Assembly: GCA_021819725.1 (NCBI GenBank)
Contig: JAKAQR010000020.1
Coordinates: 1-47,645, forward strand
From: Actinomycetes bacterium
Lineage (GTDB): Bacteria; Actinomycetota; Acidimicrobiia; Acidimicrobiales; Acidimicrobiaceae
Reading direction: 5' to 3'
Length of the DNA: 47,645 nt
The notes beneath the pieces are model-generated. The model worked only from the letters and a program-made list of their open reading frames with translations, did no database searches and was not told where the DNA came from. The translations under genes and the position numbers were made by a program. This document shows, piece after piece, positions 8,908-17,386 of this stretch (its first letter is position 1; each line of letters begins with the position of its first letter).

Positions 8908-9690
8908 TTGTTTACGATCTCTTTCACGCAACCCTCGTCGGCCATCTCCTCTATGGTGGGGCGCTCCCGTGATGCGGATAGTATCGGGGTGGTATTCCTT
9001 CACGGTTGGCGCCGTGACCTGCATGATTGGTCCAAGGTGATCGAACTACTGAGGGACGATCTCTCGATCCTCGCGCTCGATCTCCCCGGCTTTGGGGATT
9101 CACCAGAGCCACTTACCGCTCTGAACTCGGTGGGCTATGCTCAGGCGGTTGCAGAGGTCATCCGTGAGTGGCGCCACGACGCAGGGGTTGGCCGCGTGGT
9201 GGTGGTCGGCCATTCGTTTGGTGGTCGGGTCGCTATTGAACTGGCCAGCGTGGTGGCCCCAGAGCTCGTCGATGAAATTGTACTCATCGGTGTACCTATT
9301 ATCCGACCGGAGAGTCAGGCAAGGTCGCCATGGGGCTACCGACTCATTCGATCACTTGCTGGGATGGGGGTGGTGTCCAAAGAGCGTCTCGAACGAGCGC
9401 GCCAGCGATACGGCTCGGACGATTACCGTCAGGCTCGTGGTGTGATGCGCCAGATCTTTGTCGAGGTGGTGAAGGAAGAGTATCTCGATCATCTCCTCTT
9501 GGTCCAGCGGCCCATCTGGATGCTCTGGGGTACGCTTGATCAGGCGTGTCCTGTTGCATTGGCACGCCAGGCAGCGAGCGCCAGTTCCTGGGCAACGCTC
9601 AAGGTGCTCGATGGGGTTCATCACCTGGTCCCGCTTGAGGATCCTCAGTCGATTGCGGAGCTGATTACGACTAGAGTGATCGGGTCCTAG
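8908..9690 (+). CDS. Alpha/beta hydrolase
   Basis: The 260-aa protein has FLHGWRRD (oxyanion loop), the nucleophile elbow GHSFGG, an Asp in LWGTLDQ and a His in DGVHHLVPLED, which together form a complete alpha/beta-hydrolase triad. The substrate cannot be told. The TTG at 8908 is the longest start and an ATG at 8953 is an alternative; neither has a strong ribosome site. It precedes the Mur ligase gene by about 20 bp and is probably cotranscribed with it. Confidence 0.8.
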   Translation: MFTISFTQPSSAISSMVGRSRDADSIGVVFLHGWRRDLHDWSKVIELLRDDLSILALDLPGFGDSPEPLTALNSVGYAQAVAEVIREWRHDAGVGRVVVVGHSFGGRVAIELASVVAPELVDEIVLIGVPIIRPESQARSPWGYRLIRSLAGMGVVSKERLERARQRYGSDDYRQARGVMRQIFVEVVKEEYLDHLLLVQRPIWMLWGTLDQACPVALARQAASASSWATLKVLDGVHHLVPLEDPQSIAELITTRVIGS

Positions 9691-9711
9691 TCCGGGAGGT
9701 TGGCCGAAACA

Positions 9712-11301
9712 ATGGGTCACGAGCTTGCTGTTGTAGCGGCCGTCATAATGGGTGTGATCGCACAGCTTCCGGCAGTGAAGTGGGTTCGTGTCGCCCAACG
9801 GGAGCATTATCTTCCTGGGCGTATCGGTGGGTTTTTCGCACTTTGGTTCAGAGCTTCCTTCATCAACCAGGCGTTGCTCGTCGTCGGTCTGATACTCCTA
9901 GTCGGAAGTTTTGTTCACTCCTTCGGGACCGACGTGCATCTCGTTCTCGCTGCGCTGTTGGTGCTCTGTCTGTTAGCCACGCCAGTCGGTCTTGGGTTTC
10001 GAGGCCGAACCTCGAAACTCGCACTGACCTCGCGGATGAAGCGCCTGCTGGTGACAGTAGGAGTTATCGATGCCCTGGTGACGCTCATCGGCTGGCTCAT
10101 TGGGGTTCCTCTCGGATTCGCCTTGTTAAGTGGCTACCTGGCATCCTTGATCGTCGAGCTTGGACTCATCGCAACCCAACCGCTCGAGGACCGTCTACTC
10201 GGGCGCTATGTGGATGATGCGACGGAGCGACTCCTGCGCATCCGCCCAAAGGTGGTTGGCATCACTGGCTCCTTTGGTAAGACGACGACGAAGAACTATC
10301 TGGCGACCCTGCTCGAGGGATCTGTGCGTGCCATCGCCTCACCAGCGTCCTTCAACAACCGGGGAGGTCTTGCCCGTTCTATCAATGAACGACTGGTGCC
10401 AGGTACTGAGGTCTTCATCGCTGAGATGGGTACTTTTGGGCCGGGAGAGATTGCCGCACTTTGTTCTTGGATCCCACCCCAGATCGCGGTACTGACCGCG
10501 CTTGGCCCTGTCCATCTCGAACGCTTTGGATCCGAGGCATCAATTTTGCGGGCAAAACTTGAGATCACAGAGCAGGCATCGGTCGTGATCATCAATGTGG
10601 ACTACCCCCGCCTTGCTCTCGCTGCGAAGGCACTTGCCGGCAGTGTGACTGAGCGAAAGATCATCAAGGTCTCGGCAATCCAGCTTGATGTAGACGTGAC
10701 GGTCAAGCCCAATGAAGAGGGGGAGTTGGTCATCTATCTTGGGGGTCAAAAGCTTGACAAGATCGATGCTGGAGACATCGCTCCTACGAACTTAGCCTGT
10801 GCGATCGCCGCTGCGCTTGAGTGCGGCCTCACCGGCGAGGCCATCTGTGCTCGCCTCGCGTTCATTGCCTCGCCAGCGAACCGACTGGTGACGGCGGTGG
10901 TCCCCGAGAGTGGTGTAGAGGTCATCGATGACACCTACAACTCGAATCCTGCGGGAGCTCGTCGAGCGCTCGCGGCTCTTGACCGACGCGGTGGCGAAAC
11001 GGCGACCAAGTTTGTCGTTACTCCTGGCATGGTGGAGCTTGGCAAGCGTCAATACCCGGAGAACTATGCTCTTGGAAAGGCGGTAGGTCGCGTCGCTGAC
11101 GAGTTGATCGTGGTTGCCAAGACGAACCGAGCTGCACTGATTGAAGGGGCCGCCGAGGCGCAGGCAGATGCCCAAGGCTGCCGCCTCACACGGGTGCTCA
11201 CCGTCAAGGATCGAACGGCTGCGATTGCGCAGGTGAAGCGCACGGCGAAGCCGGGTGACGTTGTTCTTTACGAGAACGATCTGCCTGATCATTACCCGTA
11301 G
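9712..11301 (+). CDS. Membrane-anchored Mur ligase (MurF-like)
   Basis: The protein has about 529 aa. The first ~155 residues hold four to five hydrophobic segments. A Mur ligase follows with P-loop GITGSFGKTTTK (GSFGKTTT at 186-193), a central FNNRGGLA segment, IAEMGTFGPGEIA, and the C-terminal domain motif DDTYNSNPAG ending in ENDLPDHYP. Soluble MurF adds D-Ala-D-Ala to UDP-MurNAc-tripeptide. This fusion of a transmembrane domain with a Mur ligase suggests a membrane-side amide ligation. GGGAGG at 9694 favours ATG 9712 over TTG 9700. The nearby D-Ala-D-Ala-ligase-like gene supports a cell-wall role. Confidence 0.85.
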   Translation: MGHELAVVAAVIMGVIAQLPAVKWVRVAQREHYLPGRIGGFFALWFRASFINQALLVVGLILLVGSFVHSFGTDVHLVLAALLVLCLLATPVGLGFRGRTSKLALTSRMKRLLVTVGVIDALVTLIGWLIGVPLGFALLSGYLASLIVELGLIATQPLEDRLLGRYVDDATERLLRIRPKVVGITGSFGKTTTKNYLATLLEGSVRAIASPASFNNRGGLARSINERLVPGTEVFIAEMGTFGPGEIAALCSWIPPQIAVLTALGPVHLERFGSEASILRAKLEITEQASVVIINVDYPRLALAAKALAGSVTERKIIKVSAIQLDVDVTVKPNEEGELVIYLGGQKLDKIDAGDIAPTNLACAIAAALECGLTGEAICARLAFIASPANRLVTAVVPESGVEVIDDTYNSNPAGARRALAALDRRGGETATKFVVTPGMVELGKRQYPENYALGKAVGRVADELIVVAKTNRAALIEGAAEAQADAQGCRLTRVLTVKDRTAAIAQVKRTAKPGDVVLYENDLPDHYP

Positions 11302-11486
11302 GTGCACGCCTCTCCCGATACGCACCGCCTTCTGCGCGGTTGGCGTCCGATAGAGTTGAGACGTAGCCCAGATCGGTTAGCGTGTTGCAGTATCAGCATG
11401 GTTCGGCCCGGCGACACCGCCGGTGACCCTACGAGTAGGACCCTGTGTTGGGGCCCTATGTTTGGACTGTGGAAAGGAACTCCAGT

Positions 11487-11516
11487 ATGGCCGTTGAAGT
11501 GGTGGAGCGCATATGA
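11487..11516 (+). CDS. Possible 9-residue leader peptide ahead of the ATP-grasp ligase
   Basis: ATG 11487 opens the frame MAVEVVERI, which ends in a TGA sharing ATGA (11513-11516) with the ligase start. AAAGGAA lies about 8 nt before it, while the ligase itself lacks a good Shine-Dalgarno. This is the arrangement of a translational-coupling leader. The peptide sequence carries no run of a single amino acid, so classical attenuation is unlikely. It could also be chance. Confidence 0.4.
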   Translation: MAVEVVERI

Positions 11517-12622
11517 ATGCGATGATTGCGGTTCTCTTTGGAGGACCCTCGCCCGAGCACGACATCTCGATCCTGACGGGGTTGCAGGCAGCGCATGCGT
11601 TGCTTGGAACCGAGAGCGCGGTGACGGGTATCTACTGGTCCAAGACGGGTGAGTTCTATCGTGTTGCACCGACCCTGGAGGCACCGGCCTTCGCTCAAGG
11701 GGTCCCATCAGGAGCTGAACCGTTGATGCTCATCACGGGTAGTCGTGCTGGATTTGGTAGCCTGTCGTCGGGTTTGCGACCAAAGCTAGAGATGATCTCC
11801 ATCGATGTGATCGTCAATTGTTGTCATGGTGGCCCTGGAGAGGATGGATCAATTCAGGCAGCTATGGATCTTGCAGGTCTTCGGTATACCGGTCCTTCGA
11901 CGGCCACCGCCGCTATCGGGATGGACAAACTGAGCTTCGGCGCCCTCGCCGTCGCAGCAGGACTTCCGGCTCTGCCGCGCGTCGCCGCTGACGGGGAGAT
12001 CCCCTTTGAGGGGCCCTACATTGTAAAGCCACGTTTTGGTGGTTCATCCATCGGCATAGAGGTCATTCGTGATCGCGGGACACTCCGGGATCGGGTCCGT
12101 GACAGCGTACACCTACGCACTGGTGCGGTGGTGGAGCCGTTCCGTGAGGATCTCTACGATCTCCAGATTGCGATCAGGAGCTATCCCGAACTCCAACTCT
12201 CGGCCATTGAACGGCCAACCCGATCTGGCGGTATGGCAGCGATCCTGACCTACTCAGATAAGTATCGGCCGGGCACGGGGATGGCGGCGGCGCCGAGAGA
12301 GTTGCCGGCGCTCTTGAAGCCCGAAACTGAGGAGCAGATTCGCGAGGTGGCCACGAGGACTGCGACCCTCATCGGGTCCCGTGGAGTGGCGCGCATTGAT
12401 TTTCTCGCGAGTGAGAATGGCGATCTTTTTCTCAACGAAGTGAACACGATCCCCGGCTCTCTATCGCACTATCTGTTCATCGAACCAAAGGAGACGCTGG
12501 CAGAACAGTTGGCCAAGGATATCCGTGAAGCTCGGGAGCGAGCCACCTATACCCCAGTGACGCAAGGGGCGGATGGGAGTGTTTTGCAGTCGGCGGCGAC
12601 GATCGCACAAAAACTAGCCTAG
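11513..12622 (+). CDS. ddl: D-alanine--D-alanine ligase family ATP-grasp enzyme
   Basis: The 369-aa protein opens with the Ddl signature VLFGGPSPEHDIS. The central ATP-grasp elements GPYIVKPRFGGSSIGIEV and RSGGMAAILTYSDKYRPG follow, and the C-terminal LNEVNTIPGSLSHYLF gives the Mg-binding Glu/Asn pair. Ddl joins two D-alanines for peptidoglycan. Pairing with the membrane Mur ligase upstream suggests the two act on the same wall precursor. It is separated from that ligase by 211 bp that hold no clear gene apart from a tiny leader frame. The start ATG overlaps the leader's stop. Confidence 0.85.
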   Translation: MNAMIAVLFGGPSPEHDISILTGLQAAHALLGTESAVTGIYWSKTGEFYRVAPTLEAPAFAQGVPSGAEPLMLITGSRAGFGSLSSGLRPKLEMISIDVIVNCCHGGPGEDGSIQAAMDLAGLRYTGPSTATAAIGMDKLSFGALAVAAGLPALPRVAADGEIPFEGPYIVKPRFGGSSIGIEVIRDRGTLRDRVRDSVHLRTGAVVEPFREDLYDLQIAIRSYPELQLSAIERPTRSGGMAAILTYSDKYRPGTGMAAAPRELPALLKPETEEQIREVATRTATLIGSRGVARIDFLASENGDLFLNEVNTIPGSLSHYLFIEPKETLAEQLAKDIREARERATYTPVTQGADGSVLQSAATIAQKLA

Positions 12623-12632
12623 AGTGACATTC

Positions 12633-13325
12633 ATGACCGCGCACGAGCCAATGACGCCAAGTCTCGGACAGCTGTCGGGTCGCACGCAACGCATCGTCGG
12701 CGCGATGGTTGATCCGGAGGAACGGGTGGTTGCCATCGTCCACCCACACTGGTGGTTGGTGCTCGGACCTGCGGCGACCTTTGTGGCGGCGAGCATCATC
12801 GCGATTGTCTTGACTACCTTTAACTATGCTCTGCTCAGCCTCCTCGGTCTGCTCATCCTGGGGGCCGCCGTGGTGAACATGCTCTTCCGTGGCTTGCAGT
12901 GGTACTTTGAGATGTTGGTGATCACCGATCGACGTGTTCGGTTTTCGCGAGGGGTACTGCTGCGCAAGACCAGTGAGATTCCGTTGCGTCACGTGAATGA
13001 TATCACCACTCAGCAGGGGATCATCGGAAGAATTCTTCATTTTGGACGCCTGCACATCGACTCAGGTGACGCCTTTGGCGATGAACTCATCACCTTTGTC
13101 CCGAATCCCACACGATTGCGTCAGCTCCTTGCCAGCCTGGAGGATGCCCAGCAGTCAGGGTCTGCTGGTGCGGTGTCGGCCGTCAACACCAACGCCGATT
13201 CGCTCAGTCGACTTGAGCGGTTAACGATCCTACGGGCAGGAGGATTCTTGAGCGACACGGAGTTCGAGCGGGCGAAGTCGTCACTGTTGCGTGACCTCGA
13301 TGGGGAACAGGGAACGCGTTACTGA
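12633..13325 (+). CDS. Membrane protein with bacterial PH domain and SHOCT tail
   Basis: The protein has about 230 aa. Two hydrophobic helices (around WLVLGPAATFVAASIIAIVL and LLSLLGLLILGAAVV) precede a PH-like beta domain (LVITDRRVRFSRGVLLRKTSEIPLRHVNDI) resembling bPH_2. The last ~30 residues (LERLTILRAGGFLSDTEFERAKSSLL) are a SHOCT-type short helical tail. Such proteins are membrane-associated and of unknown role. GTG 12624 is an alternative start. Its stop TGA overlaps the next start by one base. Confidence 0.8.
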   Translation: MTAHEPMTPSLGQLSGRTQRIVGAMVDPEERVVAIVHPHWWLVLGPAATFVAASIIAIVLTTFNYALLSLLGLLILGAAVVNMLFRGLQWYFEMLVITDRRVRFSRGVLLRKTSEIPLRHVNDITTQQGIIGRILHFGRLHIDSGDAFGDELITFVPNPTRLRQLLASLEDAQQSGSAGAVSAVNTNADSLSRLERLTILRAGGFLSDTEFERAKSSLLRDLDGEQGTRY

Positions 13326-14128
13326 TGCCTGATAACGCAGTTCGGGACGCACTAGCGCGGCGGTGGTCCCGACAGCTACAAGATTGGGCGATACCCCAGG
13401 AGATACTCGCCAAGACCCCGGAGTCGCCGTGGAGCTTTGACCCCAATGGGTTCCGTCCACTCAGGGACGTGCCACTCAACCAGACCCAGTTGGCCCTTGT
13501 CGAGCTGCTCGATCGGTCTCCGCACCGCAGTGTTCTCGATGTTGGGGCGGGTGCTGGCGCGGCAGTTCTCCCGATTGGCTCCTCTATTCGTTCTCTGTTG
13601 GCTCTCGATCAGAACGCGGAGATGCTTGAGGTGCTCGCCCTTGAGAGTGAAGCATCGCCTGAGCTGTTGGTCGAGACGCGAGTCGGTGACTTCTTCGACC
13701 TTGAACCAGAGCTTGGACGTTTTGACGTGGTGACCTCGCAGAACGTTATCTACAACATCTCGAATCTCTTCGGTTTTCTCGAGGGACTTCTTGCTCATGC
13801 TGAGGTAGGAGTCGTGCTTGAACTGACCCTGCACCATCCACACTATGGCCTCAATCTGCTTTGGGAGGAGTTCCATCAGCTCGAGCGTCCAACGGATCCC
13901 AGCGCAACTGATGTCATCGAAGCACTGACGGTGCTCGGAGTCTCCCCAAAGGTGGTGATCGGACCTGGATTGCGACGATCCATGGACCCTGCTCAACAGA
14001 TCATCTCCACGAGGAGAAGGCTCTGTTTGGCGCCGACGGAGGATCGGGCGATACAGGCAGCGATCCAAGCGGGTCGGATGCTCGTCAACCCAACGGTGAC
14101 CCTCATCTGTGAGCTCGCCGGTGCATGA
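13325..14128 (+). CDS. Class I SAM-dependent methyltransferase-like protein
   Basis: The 267-aa protein has glycine-rich motif I VLDVGAGAGAAVLP, an acidic motif II region (LLALDQNAEML) and FDVVTSQNVIYNI in the motif IV position. This is the standard Rossmann layout of SAM methyltransferases. A helical N-terminal stretch precedes it. The substrate is unknown. Start and stop junctions with both neighbours are overlapping (TGATG before, 20 nt after), so it belongs to the same operon. Confidence 0.75.
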   Translation: MPDNAVRDALARRWSRQLQDWAIPQEILAKTPESPWSFDPNGFRPLRDVPLNQTQLALVELLDRSPHRSVLDVGAGAGAAVLPIGSSIRSLLALDQNAEMLEVLALESEASPELLVETRVGDFFDLEPELGRFDVVTSQNVIYNISNLFGFLEGLLAHAEVGVVLELTLHHPHYGLNLLWEEFHQLERPTDPSATDVIEALTVLGVSPKVVIGPGLRRSMDPAQQIISTRRRLCLAPTEDRAIQAAIQAGRMLVNPTVTLICELAGA

Positions 14129-15017
14129 GGTGCGGAAGGTGCAGTTGCACTACGAACGCACGGGTCCACCGGATCGCCCGGTGGTTGTCTTAATTCACGG
14201 CCTTGGCGGTCAGTTGACGGACTGGCCAGAGCCTGCCATCACGCGCTTTGTTGAGGCTGGTTATCAGGTCTTGACCTACGACCAGCGCGATAGTGGGCTT
14301 TCGACCCGATTGACGCACGTCGGTATTCCCGATCTATTGTCGATTTATATGGGACGCCGAGAGCTCGCTCCCTATACATTGGCAGATATGGCAGACGATC
14401 TGCTCGAGTTACTTGATCGTCTCGGCATCGATCAAGTCCATCTCGTTGGCGTTTCGATGGGAGCGATGGTGGCGCAGCAATTCCTGATCGAGGAGCCTAA
14501 GCGTGTGCTGTCGCTGATCAGCATGCTCGGTTCCACTGGACGTACCGGTGTTGGTCAGCCGAGCGAGATGGCTCTTGGAGCGCTCATGAACCCGAACCGC
14601 GAAGAACCCTTGGAGTTGGTGGTCGGTCGGCCTCGTTCAGCGCGAGAGCGCCAAGCGATCCTCGATCGCATCGATCGAGGTGCCGCTCGGTTGGCGGCGG
14701 CCGGCATTGATGACCCGGTTGCAAGTGTGCGTCAGTTGAGCGCCGTGCTCGCTTCGCCTGATCGTTCGACGGCGCTGTCGACGTTGGCGGCCTTGCCATC
14801 GCTCGTCGTCCACGGGGTGCTCGATCCGCTCGTCAACGTATCTGGTGGCATCGACACCTTTCGGGTGTTGGCGGGCTCGCGACTCCTTCTCTTTGCCGAT
14901 CTCGGACATGACCTACCCGCTTGGTGCTGGGATAGGCTGGCGACAGAGATGCTGGATACAATCACTGAAGCTGGGGGGGTAGGTTGTGGGGCCACTACAG
15001 GGTATTCGGGTCGTTGA
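14109..15017 (+). CDS. Alpha/beta hydrolase
   Basis: The 302-aa protein has LIHGLGGQ, the nucleophile elbow GVSMGAM, VVHGVLDPLV carrying the acid, and a C-terminal FADLGHDLP with the His, which completes the triad. It resembles the aclacinomycin-methylesterase / bromoperoxidase-like hydrolase group by the motif YDQRDSGLST. GTG 14109 and GTG 14121 are both possible starts. It overlaps the methyltransferase by 20 nt and the racemase gene by 32 nt. Confidence 0.8.
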   Translation: MSSPVHEVRKVQLHYERTGPPDRPVVVLIHGLGGQLTDWPEPAITRFVEAGYQVLTYDQRDSGLSTRLTHVGIPDLLSIYMGRRELAPYTLADMADDLLELLDRLGIDQVHLVGVSMGAMVAQQFLIEEPKRVLSLISMLGSTGRTGVGQPSEMALGALMNPNREEPLELVVGRPRSARERQAILDRIDRGAARLAAAGIDDPVASVRQLSAVLASPDRSTALSTLAALPSLVVHGVLDPLVNVSGGIDTFRVLAGSRLLLFADLGHDLPAWCWDRLATEMLDTITEAGGVGCGATTGYSGR

Positions 15018-16116
15018 GATGGCAGGGATTGGCCCTGCCCCATTTGCCGGCATGATCCTCGCGGACCTTGGGGCGACGGTGATCCGGATCGATCCGCCCA
15101 AGCGACCGGGAATCGGTGCCGATCTGATGGGTCGGGGAAAGCGCGCCATCGCCATCGATGCCAAGAAGCCTGGCGCTGCCGAGTTGATAGCGCGGATTGT
15201 GGAGCGTTCGTCGATCCTGATTGAGGGGTTTCGCCCAGGCGTTATGGAGCGCTTAGGACTCGGACCCTCGGAGCTGATGGCTGTCAATCCACGGTTGATC
15301 TACGGGCGGATGACCGGATGGGGTCAGGATGGACCAAAAGCAGCGCGTTCGGGGCACGATATCAACTACATCTCGATGTCCGGTGTATTGGGCTCCATCG
15401 GGGACGAGGTCCACGGGCCATCCATTCCACTGAACCTGGTCGGAGATTTTGGTGGCGGTGGCATGTTGCTTGTGGCCGGCGTGCTCGCCGCGCTCATCGA
15501 ATCCCACCGGACCGGAAAGGGCCAGGTGGTGGATGCGGCGATGGTCGATGGCTCCTTGTTGCTCATGACGATGATCTATTCGATGTTCCAGGAGGATGGC
15601 TGGCCATCTGGACCGGGAAACAATCTCCTTGACGGCGGTGCCCCCTTCTATTGCACGTATGCCACCAAGGATGGTCGTTGGGTAGCGGTGGGGGCACTCG
15701 AGCCCCAGTTCTTCAAGGAGCTTGTTGAGGTGCTCGACCTCGGGGAGCGCTTCACTACCGATAATCAGTATGATCAACGCCGTTGGCCGGAGATGCGTAG
15801 GGCCTTCACCGAGCGGTTTCTTCGTCGTACACGAGGAGAGTGGGAGTCGCTGTTTGCAACCTCGGATGCCTGCGTGACGCCGGTGTTGACCATGGGCGAG
15901 GCGCTTGATCACCCGTTTCATCAGGAGCGGGGGAGTTTTGTCAAGGTAGGAAACCTGTGCCAGCCGGGACCGGCTCCTCGTTTTGGGCACTATGACGAAG
16001 AGGAGCGACGGCTCCGGCGCGAGCTTGTCTACGACTCGACAGGCATCCTGACCGAGATTGGTGTGGCCCAGGACGAGATCGACGCGTTGTTGGGCCAAGA
16101 GCTCGTTATCGAGTAG
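14986..16116 (+). CDS. Alpha-methylacyl-CoA racemase (CaiB/BaiF family)
   Basis: The 376-aa protein has the family III CoA-transferase fold: VVEMAGIGPAPFAGMILADLGA at the N-terminus and a RGKRAIAIDAKKP segment. The catalytic residues known from the mycobacterial racemase are present: His124 in GHDINY, Asp154 in GDFGGGG and Glu239 in GALEPQF. It interconverts (2R)- and (2S)-methylacyl-CoA, needed to degrade branched chains or sterol side chains. GTG 14986 follows a G-rich ribosome site. The Asp/His pair argues for racemase rather than transferase activity. Confidence 0.88.
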   Translation: MGPLQGIRVVEMAGIGPAPFAGMILADLGATVIRIDPPKRPGIGADLMGRGKRAIAIDAKKPGAAELIARIVERSSILIEGFRPGVMERLGLGPSELMAVNPRLIYGRMTGWGQDGPKAARSGHDINYISMSGVLGSIGDEVHGPSIPLNLVGDFGGGGMLLVAGVLAALIESHRTGKGQVVDAAMVDGSLLLMTMIYSMFQEDGWPSGPGNNLLDGGAPFYCTYATKDGRWVAVGALEPQFFKELVEVLDLGERFTTDNQYDQRRWPEMRRAFTERFLRRTRGEWESLFATSDACVTPVLTMGEALDHPFHQERGSFVKVGNLCQPGPAPRFGHYDEEERRLRRELVYDSTGILTEIGVAQDEIDALLGQELVIE

Positions 16117-16122
16117 GTTTCG

Positions 16123-17337
16123 GTGTTCTACCTGGGGAGAGAGGCCAGTGGTGCCCCGTTCTTTACCTCCGATCGGTCACATCTGCTGGTGTTAGGTCCG
16201 CCAAGGTCTGGGAAGACCTCCTCGTTGGTGATTCCCAATGCACGGCTTTTTCCTGGGGCTGTCGTCGTCACTTCGACGAAGAATGATATCCTGGAGGCTA
16301 TTTTGGCCCGTCGTCTCGAGGTCGGCAAGGTTTGGGTTTTTGACCCGAGTGGAGAGGTGCCACTCATGGAGGGGGTCCAGCGCGCAAGTTGGTCTCCGGT
16401 CATGGCGGCAACCAGTTTCGAAGAGGCGGTCTTGGTGGCTGAGGGCTTTGTCGCCGTGGCGCTCGGCGCTGGGGGAACATCGGATCGACACTGGATCGAT
16501 CGCGCGAAGGCCCTTCTCGCACCGCTCTTGCTGGCGGGCAATCTTCTCGGAGTGCCAGCGACGGTGATTGCCCAATGGGTCGACGGGCGTGAATTTGGAG
16601 AGGCCACCGATACTCTCCAATTCGCCGGAGAGGTGCGCGCCCTTGGCGTACTTCAAGGGATCTTAGGGACCGAGGCGAGGGAGCGATCAGCGATCATCTC
16701 CTCGACCTCGGGTGCTCTTGGGGCCTACCGTTTCCGCGACCAGGATGAGGGAGAGGAGTTTGTACCCTCACGCTTTGTCGTGAGTCATGACCTGCTCCTC
16801 ATCGTCTCTCCGTCCCTGGTACAGACGGTCGTCGCTCCGGTGGTGGTAGCGTTAATTGACGAGATCCGTCGTGCTGCCTATCGCGCTACCGTCGTGGGGA
16901 TGCAGCCGATGGTGGCCCTACTCCTTGATGAGATGGCCAACATTGCTCCGCTCCCCTCGCTTGGCTCGCTGCTCTCTGAAGGGGTGAGTCAAGGTGTCCA
17001 CCTACTTGGTGCCCTGCAGGACCTTTCACAGGCGCGACTTCGATGGCCACAACTCATGCGAGGCCTCTTGACACTTTTTGGGACCACGGTGGTCCTCGGT
17101 GGAATCGGCGATATCGAGACCCTGCGCATGTTGGAGGAGCTCTTTGGGGATGTGGACCGAGAGGAGGTGGGCTGGCAGCGCGGAGGTCTCTTGCGACTCA
17201 CGACGAGCACCCATCGACGGGCGCGACCGCTGATGAGCCGCGGCGATCTCCGCGACCTTGGACCCTTCGAGGCGGCAGTGCTGGATCTGCGGGGTCGTTC
17301 TGGAACCGTGCAGCTGACTCCTGATTTTCGCCAGTAA
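16123..17337 (+). CDS. Orphan VirD4/TraG-type coupling ATPase
   Basis: The 404-aa protein has Walker A GPPRSGKTSS at residues 25-34, Walker B ALLLDEMAN, and segments typical of conjugative coupling proteins (VVTSTKNDIL, VWVFDPSG, HWIDRAKALLAPLL, GVSQGVHLLGALQDLSQ). Such ATPases pump DNA or protein substrates into type IV channels. Here the N-terminal transmembrane helices of VirD4 are missing, and no relaxase, VirB or pilus gene is nearby; the neighbours are metabolic and membrane genes in the same operon. A chromosomal role in DNA or protein handling is possible but not shown. The start is GTG 16123, six bases after the racemase stop. Confidence 0.8.
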   Translation: MFYLGREASGAPFFTSDRSHLLVLGPPRSGKTSSLVIPNARLFPGAVVVTSTKNDILEAILARRLEVGKVWVFDPSGEVPLMEGVQRASWSPVMAATSFEEAVLVAEGFVAVALGAGGTSDRHWIDRAKALLAPLLLAGNLLGVPATVIAQWVDGREFGEATDTLQFAGEVRALGVLQGILGTEARERSAIISSTSGALGAYRFRDQDEGEEFVPSRFVVSHDLLLIVSPSLVQTVVAPVVVALIDEIRRAAYRATVVGMQPMVALLLDEMANIAPLPSLGSLLSEGVSQGVHLLGALQDLSQARLRWPQLMRGLLTLFGTTVVLGGIGDIETLRMLEELFGDVDREEVGWQRGGLLRLTTSTHRRARPLMSRGDLRDLGPFEAAVLDLRGRSGTVQLTPDFRQ

Positions 17338-17386
17338 ATGCTTCTCATGGTGGTCTTGGTGGAGTCGGGTGTTGCGCTGGTAGGCT

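Noticed and set aside
11302..11652. A 116-residue plus-strand frame between the Mur ligase and the ATP-grasp ligase
   Set aside because: It runs into the ligase gene in another frame, has no ribosome site, and its composition looks like a frame shadow.
16123..17337. Conjugative element around the VirD4-like gene
   Set aside because: No relaxase, VirB proteins, integrase or att repeats are nearby, and the gene sits tightly in a chromosomal operon.
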